64,000 nucleotides of DNA from Hymenochaete sp. R1 (taxonomy: Eukaryota > Basidiomycota > Agaricomycetes > Hymenochaetales > Hymenochaetaceae): the NCBI GenBank assembly GCA_019400425.1, contig JAFREE010000012.1:124001-188000 (forward strand), read 5' to 3'. Under the pieces are notes generated by a model. It was given only the letters and a program-made list of their open reading frames with translations. It had not been told where the DNA came from and made no database searches. Shown one piece after another: positions 22,905-35,962 of the stretch; position 1 is the stretch's first letter; each line of letters starts with the position of its first letter. Made by a program: the position numbers and the translations under genes.

Positions 22905-25900
22905 TTAATTGGAAACATTCGAGGAATTAGCTGTGGGCGGCGTGGTGTGATACCCATCACCAAATGAGAAGTCACCAACACTCCGCCATTCAAACTATGA
23001 ACAAGTACATCACATCGTCAGAAAGAACATTCCAAATGTGATAATCAAATACATACCCCATCCTTATCAAGTTTTATGTGATTCTCCATCTCACCCTTAA
23101 TAACAACAAATCGTCGGTAACATCCATGCATAGTCGGCTGGACTTGGAGACGAGTCAAATCGTTCACAATTTCGAACTCGAGCATTCCGTGCACGTCTTT
23201 GTCTGATTTGTTCGCAAAATCACTGTCGTACCTTGCCCAACCGTCCTTCACATAATCTTCTGGAGTCTTTGATAGCATCGAGAATTGGGAGCCAATCCAT
23301 TGCGTAGTACCTTCGATGCCATCAGCGGCCTTTGGCTGACTGAGGAGAGAAGGGCTCTCCATCAGAGATATTTTGCCTTCGTCGATAAGGTCAAGAATTT
23401 TTCCAAATCCTGCCGGATCTCTGGTCGAATTATTGATTAACTAGGATGGTCGTGAAAGTGTGACGGCTCTTACCTCTCGTACACCGATATTGGGGAGTCG
23501 CCGAGGCTCATACTCCGGATGAAAACAGACAAGACTGAAGGAAGTATGTAACATGTCCAGAGTGGATGTCGATGGATTTGTTCAATGAGTCGTCCAATCT
23601 GATAGCTACTTTCTAGTAAAGCATGGGCGGTGAATGTGACAACTCCGCCTAGTTATTAATGAGCCGCTTGCATTCCGAACAGGGAGAAAAATGAGCACAG
23701 AATAAGAGACAAACCTAACGGAAATATCTCATGGAAGCCCCAGGCGGCAGGACCCACGCACTCATGGTTTCCATAAGTCACAAACCGAACATCATGCCTG
23801 TTGCACCTTCTCTCCACGAGATGCGGCATTTTTCGAATGCATCGCATCGCTCCTACATGTACAAAGACAATCCGAGCGTCGACAGCGCTAAGTCCAATAT
23901 TCTCAGCTTTGAATAACGACAAAATATCGACGAGCGCCTGAGTCTCCTTGCGGATACTGATAGACCTGCTTGCATCTATGGTTGCCTGTGGATCCGTTTG
24001 GTGATTCCAAATACAATATTTGCGTCTATGCAAAAAGTCGAGGAACCATGTCTCAAAATCTACAGTCCGGAATGTAATTTCCTTCTTTACACCATCAGCG
24101 CCCGGGCCGATTAACTTTTGATACTGAGCTTGGAATTTTGCGAACTCATCGTCGTGTCTTGCTGGTCGAATCTCGTCGGGTAACGTATAAAACTCGGCAT
24201 ACTTCTTTGGGGGAACCAACCATCGAACTATTACAGCGATCATATATTCCTTCCGCATGGACACGCCCGAGATATCGAGGTACTTGAACATAAATTCGTC
24301 GCTTGACGAGAAGAGAACAATTTCAGTTGTGTGCCCATAGTCGTTAATACCAGCTGCACAAGCTAAGAGAAAACGGGTATTTCTCAGTCCTGCCTAATGA
24401 TGTAAAAAATAAAAGACAGTACCTACTAGGTTTCGCTGCTCCATATAGCGCGAAAAGGTCATGAATGCATTTTTGTTCTCTTCACTCTTGCAAAAGACTT
24501 TGGCAGTCCGATCGACACCTTTTAAAGCCCTCAAAATCTTGCTGACTTCCCAGCGAGTATAGCATTTACTAAATCGAATGGAATCCTTCCCTCGTAATTG
24601 GTTTCGAAAAGTGAAGCCCACGTCTTTATCGACCGTCTCAGTCAAACTCACGTCACAGATTCGTTCGGTGTTGTCACGGTTGTCGATGAGTAGTTCGCCG
24701 GTCCAGTGTCCTTTTGGAGGCAATTGAGGCCTCTGCATGGCAGAATCCTTAGCTGGTTGCTGTTTGCTTGCGAAGTTAGAGTTAGATACGTAAACTACAG
24801 GGAAGGGCAAAAAGAAGGAGTTTATGGCTTACTTTGGATTCTGAACTGCTGACTGCCTGTTTGACGGGTAAGCCCCTTGCGTGATATTGGAAGCTGCTCA
24901 AGGCACTTACTCAAAAGTTACTGGAACGGTGGCTAAGAAATTGTCTACCGCAAAATCGTCGGCCTTCGGAGGCTGATATTCTTTGGGAGAAGGCGCGGGT
25001 ACATTTCGACGAGGAGGAAGACTACGAATCGGAATTCAGTTATAATGCTTTATAATATGTAAATTACGCACAGTGGCTCTGACGAGCGAGACGTTTGGGA
25101 TTTCGGCCTGAACGTCGCTGCACTTGGCTGTCTCGAAACTGTAGTCACGATTTGAGGCGGCGGCGCCTTTACAGTTGACGTTGAGCCTTTCATAGTCGAC
25201 AAGACATCGGGGCCTTTTTTCTTGAAGCTTAAATTCGAAAGTCGATTCACAAGAGGGTTGGTGTACAATGCTTGTGCTTTTGTGGATTCAGGCCTCTTCC
25301 CTACTGTTGCCTGTTTTACGACAGGCTTAGGTTTAGGCTGCAGAACGGATCAGTACTTCGAAGTTTTGACGTCTTTGTACTTGCCTTACGGAACACTTCT
25401 GGAATATGTTTCATGCGAGCACTTAACGGTTCTTTATCGGAGTCTGAAGTGCTTTCAGCATCAGACTCAGACGTCTGGACGTTCGGGCATCAGCACACGA
25501 CATGAAATCTTTCAGTAAAACCATACAGGAAGTTCGGGAGCATCTCTTTTGAGACACGGTTTCTTCGCAATATTTTCAGCAGCTTTCGCGGCTCTCTTTT
25601 GCTCAAGGTAGTCTTTTGACTTTCGTTTCTTCTGTAGAAGTACGCGAGGTCAACGGCCAGCCTGATCTCTTTCAGCACCAAGCGTTTTACCTCTTCATCC
25701 TTCGTCTTTTGGTAAGAGGTACGCATCATCTCTAAAACCCAGTCAGTGGCATATAGTTAGAGAAAGTTCATGGTGATTACCTATCCACTCGGGTGAAGCT
25801 TCGTGAACGGACCCAGGAGGTCCGGTACTCTTTTTGTGTTCCTTGCCAATTTCCCTCCAGAACTTCTTGAGCAAGAATTCGCATCCTATCAGATTCCCGG

Positions 25901-26297
25901 TGGGTTCCCATCTGACCAAATTATTATAAAGCAAGAATCTGGGTTACAATATTACTCACGTATCGTCAGCTGAGGTATACCCATCCCACTTTCTTCTCCT
26001 CAGTCCGCATTATGAATGTATTTACTTAGGACGGGTGGCTTACTTTGACTTTGAACTTCTAAGACTAAAGTAAAAATCATGGATCGGGGAGTCAGTCCAA
26101 GATCACTTACCAGCTTTCCGTCTTCTTCAACTTTGACCGCGGTCACCACCTCTATGCATAAATTATAGAATAACCATGGAAATGAGCAAAGTCCATTGGT
26201 CAAACTTACCGACCTCGTACGTCTCCTCTTGCATATCCACGTCTTGTGGGCTATCTTCGGGCTCTGAGTCCTCGTCGTATGATCGCCTCCTTCCCAT
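22905..26297 (-). CDS. Chromodomain protein with C-terminal SPOC/PIN-like region (Chp1-like)
   Basis: A long, heavily spliced gene. Exon 1 starts at 26297 with an acidic leader (MGRRRSYDEDSEPEDS). The chromodomain follows across four small exons: YEVEVVTAVKVEEDGKL, KFKVKWDGYTSADDT and WEPTGNLIGCEFLLKKFW, with the aromatic cage positions (Tyr, Trp and Tyr) present, as needed to bind methylated H3K9. The middle is disordered and basic. A later domain begins GHWTGELLI and resembles a SPOC fold; the C-terminal part (KAENIGLSAVDARIVFVH, then CVGPAAWGFHEIFPLG) precedes a short final exon ending at 22905. This order resembles fission yeast Chp1 (chromodomain, SPOC, PIN-like), the RITS subunit linking RNAi to heterochromatin. 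The chromodomain is certain; the Chp1 assignment is inference. It is divergent from LSC2 with 241 bp between starts. Confidence 0.7.
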
Positions 26298-26538
26298 GGA
26301 ATTAAACAAAAGTGATGCGTTTTCAAATGTGCAGGGGGTTGAGCGGCGAAAGAAGGAAGAGCGCGGAAAGAGTCTTTCAATGTTGCGGCAGTTGCGGATC
26401 GCCGCCGATTTTCGAGCGTGAACGCCTTTCCGACTCGCTCTCAGCCTTCTCCTCTTCGTTATAGACTCTCTACTTTAGACTCTCCAGACCGCTCTTCCTT
26501 CTAACCTCCGTCTACTTCCTCATTCACTCAAACGAACA
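26298..26538. promoter_or_regulatory. Shared divergent promoter, Chp1-like / succinyl-CoA ligase
   Basis: The two start codons are 241 bp apart on opposite strands, so this segment must serve both genes. The stretch next to LSC2 is CT-rich (about 26440-26520), a common feature of strong fungal promoters. Confidence 0.45.
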
Positions 26539-28331
26539 ATGCTCGCAGCTGTGCGCAGGTCTGGTGTCAAGCTCGTGTCGAGAGTGAGTGTGCTCTGTCC
26601 AAGGTGGTGACCTGTCCCTCTGATTGCGTCTCATCAACGTTAGGCTCCTTCTGCTGGTCAGAGACGGTTTCTCTCCATTCATGAATACCAATCTGTGAAC
26701 CTCCTAAATTCGGTGAGCCTGCAGTGAACTTGTTTGACCTTCGTACTTATTCAAAATTATGAAAGTATGGCATTGCTACACCCAAAGGTGTTGCGGCCAA
26801 ATCGCCTGAGGAAGCGTTCGAGGTGGCGAAAAACTTCGGTATGTACTTCCGCAAATTATATGAGGAAGCGTGAGGGATTGAGAGATCTTGATACTCAGGT
26901 GCTACGGACCTGGTAATTAAGGCTCAAGTTCTCGCAGGGGGTCGAGGGAAGGGGAAGTTCGACAACGGCTTCCAAGGTGGTGTACATATCATCAACAGGT
27001 GTGTACTGACATAAGAAAATTAAGCCATTTTTTCTAACATTTTTTCTAAGCCCTGAACAAGCGAAGGACCTCGCAGGCAAGATGATTGGCTCAAAACTTA
27101 TCACCAAGCAAACCGGGGAGAAAGGCAGAATCTGCAACTCTGTATGTGTAATCCCTTGTATCGCAGTGATGCCAGCCTATTGACCCTGTCATAGGTCATG
27201 CTTGCGGAGCGCCGTGATGCCGCACACGAATACTATGTTGCCGTTCTCAATGATCGAGTCACCCAAGGGCCCGTGCTTGTCGCCTCGAACCAAGGCGGAA
27301 TGAACATCGAGGAGGTCGCAGCGAAGGACCCGGGGGCCATCATCACTACGCCAATCCACTACGCGAATGGGCTCAGCTTTGACGAAGCTCTGAAGGTTGC
27401 AAAGAAGCTTGGGTTCAAGTCGGAGCAGGCGCAGAAGGAAGCGGCGGAGACGTTTATCAATTTGTATAAGATCTTTAAAGAGAAGGATGCGACGCAGATT
27501 GAGATCAACCCCCTGGGCGAGACCGCTGATGGCCATGTTTTGTGGTGAGCTGCATCCCTCGCATTCCATCTACCTCCGCACCCGTAAGCTCAGACATGAA
27601 ATAGTATGGATGCCAAGTTCGGCTTCGACGATAATGCCTCCTTCCGCCAAAGCGATGTATATGCCCTCCGCGATATCAGCCAAGAAGAACCTTCAGAAGT
27701 TGAGGCCCAGAAGTACGATCTCAACTTCATCAAGCTGGACGGTAACATTGGCTGTCTCGTTAATGGAGCCGGGCTCGCGATGGCTACCATGGACGTACTT
27801 AGCCTACACGGTGGCCAGCCCGCGAACTTCCTTGACGTCGGAGGGTAAGTTAGCAGTAATTAATTCTAAGACACAAAAATGCTTGCTGAATATCTTATTT
27901 TTCTTCGGAAATAGTGGGGCGACGCCCGACACCGTCAAGAAAGCTTTCGAGATTTTGTTGTCCGATAAGGGCGTAAAGAGCATCTTCATCAACATCTTCG
28001 GCGGTGAGGAGAATTCACTACCACGTGCAAACGAATACCGCTAACTCACGCGAAAATCTAGGTATTATGCGCTGCGACTACATCGCTGAGGGTGTCATCA
28101 AGGCAACCAAGGACCTTTCTCTCACAGTTCCCCTCATCGTCCGTTTGAAAGGAACGAAGGAGGCCGAGGCCAAACAGTGCGTTCCCCCCACGTATCGCTT
28201 GAGAATGTTACATATGAACTGAATTATTTCTGTCACGATATAGGCTTATTAAAGACTCTGGTCTCAAGATCTTCGCTTTCGATGGGTTGGATGAAGCTGC
28301 AGAGGAAGCTGTCCAGGCTGCCACCGTATAA
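26539..28331 (+). CDS. LSC2: Succinyl-CoA ligase beta subunit, mitochondrial
   Basis: Ten exons join in frame: 26539-26583, 26644-26712, 26766-26838, 26899-26998, 27051-27141, 27195-27544, 27605-27844, 27915-28003, 28062-28176 and 28244-28331, giving 419 residues. A basic presequence ([15 protein letters not shown]) precedes LSIHEYQS, the usual start of the mature chain. The ATP-grasp domain shows [18 protein letters not shown] and INPLGET; the ligase domain shows [30 protein letters not shown] and FINIFGGIMRCD. The C-terminus is [11 protein letters not shown]. The enzyme makes ATP or GTP from succinyl-CoA in the citric-acid cycle with the alpha subunit. Nothing is missing; all introns are GT-AG. 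Confidence 0.97.
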
Positions 28332-28796
28332 ACTGCTAACTTACTAGAGCCTGTCTGTATACCTTGTCTTATATCCCCTTAATCTATTTAAGCCTTCAAA
28401 CCCGAACAAGGGTTCGAAAACTGGCTTGAAAATACCAAGTGCTCATCGGTCTGCTGTTGGTGCTGTGGGTCCGCATAGAGCTCCAGTTTGGAAGAGGGTT
28501 AGGGTGTGTGAGCCGGAAAGAGTGCAGAGATCAATTAGGAACAAGGCATTGGAGAGCAATTACAGATATGATGCATGCAAGTAAGAAGGAAAGGAGATCT
28601 TGAAGGTATACTGCTTGAAAGTGAAAAGAAGAGATGAAACAAGGCGAAGGCGGCAAAAAAGGTGGAAGCATACATGTAAGCACGAAACAAACATAATCGA
28701 AGAAAAGAGAACACCTCAAATGTCAATAGTACGATCACAAAGCACAACACGCGTATCTAAACAACGCAACACAATGTAACACGATGCAAACAACCA
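28332..28796. other. Intergenic, convergent 3' flanks
   Basis: About 465 bp between the stops of two convergent genes. It contains a tRNA-like GGGTTCGAA near 28410, but no matching cloverleaf. Nothing else is supported. Confidence 0.5.
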
Positions 28797-31700
28797 CTAC
28801 CATTGACGAGCATACGGCTGCGGAACAGGCGCCGGAGCCGCTCCATACCCAGCCGTTCCCTGCATCTGCATCGGGAACCTCTGCGCATGTGCCGAAGTCA
28901 TCATGCCCGCTGGACCTTGAGGATGGTGTTGTTGATGCGGAGGAACAGGCCCTCCATGATGCAGTTGCGAATGGGGAGGATGAGGATGGCCTCTCGCGTC
29001 CATCGCGCCCTGCACCTGTACCTGCACGCCTCGTCCCATGCCCCCTCCCACCACTCCCGTCCCATAAGGTGGTCGCTGCTGAGGAGGCGGTTGAGCATGT
29101 TGGGGATGTGCCTGCGCGTGCGGAAGTGGAGGTGGAGCGACATGTACAAGCATCGGACTTCCGGGATAGGCGACTCGAGCATGTTGTGCCGGCATGGCGT
29201 GATGCATTGCTGGGCTGACCATCATCTGTGGAGGCACTGGACCGTGAGTCGCATAGGCGCCTGGCGCCGGTTGGGTTCCCGGGGGTGAGGGACCCATCGC
29301 GCTATGAGGCGGTGGTGGAGGAGCGTACATGCCGTTTTGTGGACCTGTCGTCTGATACGGTACCATGGATGGGCTGTATGGTGAGGACTGCTGGGCTCGG
29401 AAAACTTGCTGACCAGGCTGTACGACGGGCATCCAGACGGGTTGCACATAGGGTGAGGATGCCGGAGAAGTAGCCATCCCGTTCGGTACAACGTGGGAAT
29501 AAACCATCGTCGGTGGACTTGGCGAGTGACTATTCACAGCTGATGAAGGTAAGCCCATGTACTGCGGTCGAGGGCCATTCCCATTATTGTACACAGCAGG
29601 CGGCGGCAGACCAATGGACTGTGGCTTCGACGAACGCTGACCATTCATAGGGGAGCTTATGTCAGGAGGTAGATGTGAAGGTCGTTCGGATGGCGTGCGA
29701 GCGGCTGTTGAAGGGCCCGTTGGTACGGTCTGAAAAGCTCTGGTGACTTCAGAGGCAGACATCCTCGTCGGCGGAGCAACTGGACCAGGACCAGACGACG
29801 TGGGTGGAGGCGTACCGCATTCTGATTTCACCTCTTGAAGCGTGAAAGGTACAGCAGGTAAGTCATCAGCAATGTTCTTCAACGAGTTGACGGTTGGCAT
29901 TGGATCTTTGTTTGGAGTCTGTGACCATACAGCCTTCAGATGCTCCGGGTCCGGCACGCGCGCAGGAGATTTGGCCCACATTGAAGATAATGATGTTGCA
30001 GAGGTCTGGGTCGGTGGTGGTGTGGCAGGCGCTTTTGGCAGTGACACCTCCTACGAACACAAATAAATGCATTAAGTACAATTCTCTTCAAAGACAAAAA
30101 AAAAGACAATTCGAACCTGTTTTGGGATCCCCGCTTGAGAAGTGCTCGGCAATTCTGATCTCACTACCGACGGCGAGGCATTGCTCTCTTTAGGCAAAGG
30201 CTTTGGCAACTTCGAAGGCGTGAAGGCTGGTTTCGACTCCTCGAGTACCTCGCGGGTGACAGTCGAAACCGCTATTTCTTCAGTATCTACATTCTCCGCC
30301 AGTGAAGCCTGGGGAATTGGATCTATCTCACTCCCGACGGTGAACGAAACAGCCTGGCCGCCACTATTCATGTTCACCGATTCCCTGCGAAATGAGACCA
30401 TCACATCAACACCGTTAGATTTCTGAGCGCCGCCTCCGTCCAAAGATCCGATCGCTCCCAGTATTTTGTTTTTAGCAACTGGAAAATCTGGAGGTGGAGA
30501 CCGGCTTATTATACTTAGGGCAGGAGCAGGTCTGCTTTCCACGCTCTCTGGCGCAGAAGTTTCAGAGGCCTTGCTAGGGGCTGCCGCAACACGCCACGAA
30601 GAACTTTCCTCAGCTCTTGATTTCCCAAAAACGCCAGCCCCTGTCCCTGTCCCATCCTCCCCACCCTGATCAGACGCAGACGCAGTCGGCGTGATCCTGG
30701 GTGCAGGAGCACTCTGTATTTCCCGCACTGCCGCTCGAGGGTACCGCCGTCTCGGGATCGACACACGACACCTCTTTGAGGTTCTCCTGAAGAGGATGTC
30801 GTTCACAGACAAGGTTCTTTTGTTCATACCTTCGACTGGGGGATCAAAAGACAGGATGTCCCACCGGACCGGGCCACCGAATGCTTTGAAATTGAAGACT
30901 TGCTTCTTTGGTACCTGAGGGAGATATCTGGATCCTTTGGGGAGTCGGATTTTTGGGTTGTTTTCGGATGGGAGGGGACTTAGAGGAGGCTCTGCGGACG
31001 TCACGTCGAAGACCTCCGTGCGGCGATGTTGGAAGTCTGCACCCTGTGGTCGCAGCGCAGGTGGGAGCCACTTACTAGGCCTCTGTGACACTGCGGCAAT
31101 ACTTGGCGTAGAAGAAGGTACTGAGATAGCCGAGCTACTTGAAGCTTGCTGTTGTGCGTTTTCAGCAGCGAGCACTGGCTCGCCCGAGACGGAATGCATC
31201 ACATCCAAAGCGCCACGTATCCGAGACATAGTGTCGTCAAGAGTTGAAAGAGGCGCTTCCCTGAACGAAGCAGTCGGAGTCCGAAGGAACTTGGGCGCAC
31301 CAAGCGTCAACGACGTCTGGCCGTTCGGTGAGTGCCCGTTTGTTGTGTGCTGAGAAGCTTCTGAATTGGCAGTGTTCCCGGCGGTATCATGTTCGAGTCC
31401 GCTTTCTACGATTGCTGAGTATGATTTCAGGGAGTCAGCATGATGCCCAACATTGGGATCAGCGTTCTCTAACGACGTGTCACCGAAGAAATCGCTCGCA
31501 ACAGGCCGTACAGATCTAGCCTGAACATTAGACTTTGAGCTCGCCTCTCCACCAAGTTCACCCATATCACTAAAGTCAACCACTTGCGTGCTGTCATCAA
31601 CCTGAATATCGAAAGCCTGTACGTCAGGTAAAGTACTGGATGATTTTCTGTGCAACGGTTCGTTCCTTGATGGCTCAGGGTGTGGAGCGGGTGATCTCGG

Positions 31701-34311
31701 TCTGGCCTTTGCTCGCCATGATTCAGTATGCTCGACTGCTGCAGGTCGGTCGTATGAATGTGCTGAAGGAGGTATCTGGTCGGCTGCCTGTGATAATGCG
31801 CCCTTCCCCGGCAGCAGATGCGAAGGTCCAACTGAGCTGACTGCCTCTTCAATAACATCAAGGACCCGCCCCTATAGATTGATAAGTAAACTCTCCAGCC
31901 GACAAAGAGAAACCTTACCTCTGAAACCTTTGCAGATGTCCCACCGACCACCTCCGTCTTAGATCCCGGTCCCTTTTCTTTTTCATCCTCTTTCGAACCC
32001 TCCATTAAAGCCGCAAGCTTCGCTGCCTTCTCCTTCGCTCTTGCCTGTGCTCGCTGCCTCTCTTCCTCTTCCTCTTGTCTCCGTCTTTTCGCCTTCTCCG
32101 CATTTGTAGCTAGGAATGCCTTATGCAACGCGTTCACATCTTCTGATGGAGCATTCGAGAGTGGCGGGCGACTCGAGATTTCTGGAGACTGGTGCGCTGA
32201 TGCACCGGAGGTTTCAGAGCCCATATGCGGGAGTGCTGAGTGGGAGTCCTGAGGACTTCGAGAGGGCTCGAGGGACGACTTTCGCATGATTGGGCTCCGG
32301 CCTTGTTGGGCAAGATGAGGGGGCAACTGTCGTTCGTGGCCGTGACGAGGGGCCCCCCAAGCCTGATGCTCGTTCCTTCGACTGCCATCGTCACTTCCTG
32401 CCACTGATGGAGTACCATTGACCGACGAACGCGAGACCGACGGACCTCTGCCGGTCGAGCTCCGATCAGTACCACTTCGAGGCCCATGGCCCCATTCATG
32501 TCTACTTTGCCTGTCGGTGAACCCGCTTTTCAGACCCGCCGATTCTCCCCTTCCACTACGAAATCGCGAGCCGCCAGGGCCTTCATCCTGAGGAAGGATC
32601 CGGTGAGGGGGAACATCGCGCTCGATTCTGCTATTATTGAATCGACCTGGAGGTTCAGGTGCTGTTTTGCGAGACGCAATTTGAGGAACGCCATGCGTAG
32701 GAGGCCCATGCTTATTACCCGCGAACGGCTCCATACGATTCGAGCGTTCGTTAAACAATAGTTTTGATTGAGCCGCATCTCTCGTTGAAATGGGCGAATG
32801 CCCCGAAAAATTCGATTCCGTCTCGGAATGTGTTGACCATGCACGCCGCCCGGGTTCGTTAGGGGGATGGTGATTATTATCTTCATGGACTGGGGGACCG
32901 TGTTCAGAACTCGACCTAGGCCAACTGCGATCGAAGTCATCCGCGAATCTGTCCACCTTGCTCACGGGAGGTTCGAAGTTCTCGTTGCCCCGGACAGGCT
33001 CCTGGTTCGCGCCTCCTGATACTTGAATAGTGTATTGTCGTCCATCCCCAAACTCAATGACACCACCAAGGAAGTCATCGTCGTTATCGTCCACTTCCTG
33101 TGATATGAGTTTAGAAAGTTGATCTTATGTGTAGATTTAAATACAGACCTCGTCCCAATGGTGCGCATTTGGATCCAAATGGACACCACGAAAGGCATCA
33201 GCAGTCTCATTCAGCGCCTGTTTTTGAGCCTCCACAGCCACAGAAGTTGCCTTCATCTCAGCTGCTCTAAGCAAAAGACCTGTCAAATCCATATTTCAAC
33301 GTGACAGCTCTGACTGCAACAATAAAGCAGCGCACCTTGTGCCGCCTCAGCAGCAGTAGGAAACCCACTCTGCGCCGACGGGTTAGCCACCCCAGTCTGA
33401 ACGCTCCTCCATGCAGGCCGCCCTTGGCCGTCCACCTTTCCCTTCAACATCTGCGGCTGGATGATTTTACCCCCAGGAGCAATCTGAGGCGGACCATGAC
33501 CCCCAACACTCATCAGAGAAGGCGTCGCCGCCGACTTTGAGGCGGCAGACGTGCTACCTGGTGAAGGAGCCGGGGGTGTGACTGAATTGGGCCTCGACCA
33601 TCCTGTACCCGGGGAAGACGAGGCGGGAGTCGCCGTGAGTTTGGCAGTGACGAGTCGGGAGTGGGACTGTGTTGTCTGGGGTGTTGGTCGAGCTTCTCAA
33701 TGAGAATCAAAAAAACAACATTGCATCAATAATGTAGACATAGAATAAGCTCGCGCTCTGAAACACATAAATGAAAATGAGTGACACGCACCGATAGCAC
33801 CTGACTGCTTGGTGCTCGAGCTCGTAGCATTGCTGTTTCCAGGAGCGACGGCTGTCTGATTCTTCTGCAGGAACTTCTTGTTGATATTCGATGATGAACT
33901 GAAGTATTTGACAGGAAGCACGTAGTTCTGGCTCGCGCTCGCGCCTGCAGAAACCGCGCTGGACCCGGGTCCTGGCGAAGAAGCAGAGGCAGAGGAACCG
34001 ACAGCAGGTGCTTTCGTGTCCGTCCCTTGGGCTTGTCCCGACGCGGCGCTGCTAGACTCTTTCAATCCACTTTTATGATCCGTCGACTCTGTAGCCAAAC
34101 TTGCAGCTGCTCCTTGCTCCTGAAAGCCGGATGGGTCCGCAGACGGTTGTGTAGATTCGAGGCGCTCAGAAGTCGTGACACTGGCACTATCAGTATTCGG
34201 GCTGTTGTTGCCTGCTGGGTCGCTGTCTGGTTGAACGTTGATTACAGGGGGCTGCTGTTGTACGGATGAAGCGACGGATAGAGCAGCTGGATCGCTTTGG
34301 ATGTCCTCCAT
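28797..34311 (-). CDS. Very large, mostly disordered basidiomycete protein (possible PRRC2/BAT2-like N-terminus)
   Basis: Six or more large exons follow from the ATG at 34311 to a TAG at 28797. The order is: a Ser/Gln-rich start with SQNYVLPVKYFSSSSNINKKFL; RLVTAKLTATPASSS and GTGWSRPNS; an alanine-rich helix (LLLRAAEMKATSVAVEAQK) ending FRGVHLDPNAHHWDE; then the acidic DDNDDDFLGGVIEFGDGRQY; VDRFADDFDRSWPRS; a Glu/Arg coiled segment (KRRRQEEEEERQRAQARAKEK); Ser/Pro-rich linkers; and a Pro/Gln/His-rich C-terminus (PHSQLHHGGPVPPHQQHH). I recall similar proteins in other Agaricomycetes, annotated only as hypothetical. The segment with RLVTAKL and GTGW faintly resembles the BAT2/PRRC2 N-terminal motif, which would fit an RNA-associated role, but this is speculative. 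The frame is open over all exons, so it is a real gene. Confidence 0.75.
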
Positions 34312-34785
34312 ACACGCGTCGGACGACGCAGCGTGACTGAGAGAGAAGATGGTACTATGCGAGCGAAGGAGGGCAACAAATTTAGAAAGTCCGAGGAGAA
34401 TGTATAATACTTTTTTTCAGCGTCTGCGAGATAGAAGAATGCAAAGACTGTTTACAGACCTTACGACAAGTAGAAGTAAAGTAAATGCGACGTGCGCTGA
34501 GCGATGCACTCGCGAGGAGATGGAGGCTGATGGAGGGGGTTCAGTCTCGTCCGAGTCCAGCTGCGTTTCTGACTTGACGAGCGAGCGAGCGACCACATTT
34601 CACTGTCTTCTTCATGGGCGTCTCATCCGTTACGTAATATTCTATCATCATCATTGTTTCTCAATCCAATCCCATAAAGAAATCCACTCCATTCGTGGCT
34701 GTTTTCCCACTTTTATTTTCATAGTACTGGCTGGCAATAGATGCATTCTACTCTATTCGCAGGACAATGGCAGTACTATAAGCAA
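34312..34785. other. Intergenic between tandem minus-strand genes
   Basis: About 470 bp contains the promoter of the disordered-protein gene and the 3' end of the complex I gene. Nothing recognisable beyond that. Confidence 0.45.
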
Positions 34786-35962
34786 TCACTTCTTTTGATC
34801 CTGCGGTGGTGGCGGCGGAGGCAATGGCTTCAGATCATCAGGCCGTTTCGCAGGCGTTCCGTCTCCCACCATCTCCCACGGAGAAGAAGACTCAAAGTTG
34901 CTGGGTCTCATTCAGTATAGATTTCGGAGAAAACCATTGTATATGACCACTCACCGGAAAGCTTGAGTGAGCTGCAACGGTTCATACACAACGCGCTTGC
35001 GCTCCTCGTCGTATCTTACTTCAGTGTATCCCTAGAACAGAAAACAATTAGTCTAAAACATCATAAAAAATTTCACAGGATAACTCACTGTCACCGGGAA
35101 GTCTTTTCTCAATGGATGGCCATCGAAACCTGGCATGAAAGATATCAGGTCAAAGTTTATAGTCCTTTTTTTAAAAGGGAGAATCACCATAGTCGGTCAG
35201 GATTCGACGTCTACAGGTGATGAAAAATCAATAAACAATTCTAACGTTTCTCCAAAATTGCAACTCACAAGTCAGGGTGCTCAGAGAAGAACACGCCGTA
35301 CATATCCCACGTTTCACGCTCATACCTACGCCATCATAAGCTCCTCACTCCCCCCAGGAGGACATCTCCGAACGAACTCACCAATCCGCTCCGCGAAAAA
35401 CAGACGTCGCACTAGGCACTGCATCCGCTTCCCCCGCATACGTCTTCACCCTAATCCGACTCGCGTGCCTAAAACTCACCAAATTATACACCACCTCAAA
35501 CCGCTTATCCTTCTCGGGATAGTCCACGGCCGTGATATCCACGACGCTCTTGAACTGGCACTGCGCATGGTCCCGGAGAAAGGTGAGGACAGGGACGACA
35601 CCCGCGGGGGCGATGTGCAGGGAGAGCTCGTCTTTGAGCACGGAGAACTGTTGGATGAAGCGCGGGAGAGATTGCATGAGGTACGAGCCATAGTGGTGCA
35701 GGCTTTCGGATGTCTCTGCGTATTTGGTGATGGCGGGGTTGGGCGAGGTAGGCTCGGTGAAGGGGGGCGGGGCAGCTGTGGGTGGGGTGGGCAGGGAGCG
35801 TTCGGTCAGAGGTGCGTTAGGATAGGTGTAAACCTTTTTTTTCTGACCTTGAGACCGCGAGGAGCTGCTGATAAGTCTTCGAGAAACTGAGCTGACGCTT
35901 GATTGGCTGGCTCGTGCAGAGCGCAAGAGCGCAGCTGCGCGGACACCAGCTCTGGAGGCCAT
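34786..35962 (-). CDS. NDUFS3: NADH dehydrogenase 30 kDa subunit (NDUFS3/Nuo-30.4)
   Basis: The start is the ATG at 35962 and the first exon runs to 35382. The N-terminus MASRAGVRAAALLRSARASQ is a mitochondrial presequence. Mature-chain landmarks are LHHYGSYLMQSLPRFIQQFS, LRDHAQCQFKSVVDITAVDYP, RFEVVYNLVSFRHASRIRVKTY, then across introns WYERETWDMYGVFFSEHPDL, YGFDGHPLRKDFPVTGY and EVRYDEERKRVVYEPLQLTQAFR. The end is proline-rich (PLPPPPPPQDQKK) with TGA at 34786. The subunit sits in the peripheral arm of complex I next to the 49 kDa subunit and the quinone site. The family signature ERExxDMYGxxFxxHPDLRRIL is present. Its start codon lies only 115 bp from that of SPF27. Confidence 0.95.

Noticed and set aside
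28405..28420. GGGTTCGAA, a tRNA B-box-like sequence
   Set aside because: No A-box or acceptor stem pairs at the required distances, so no tRNA cloverleaf can be drawn.
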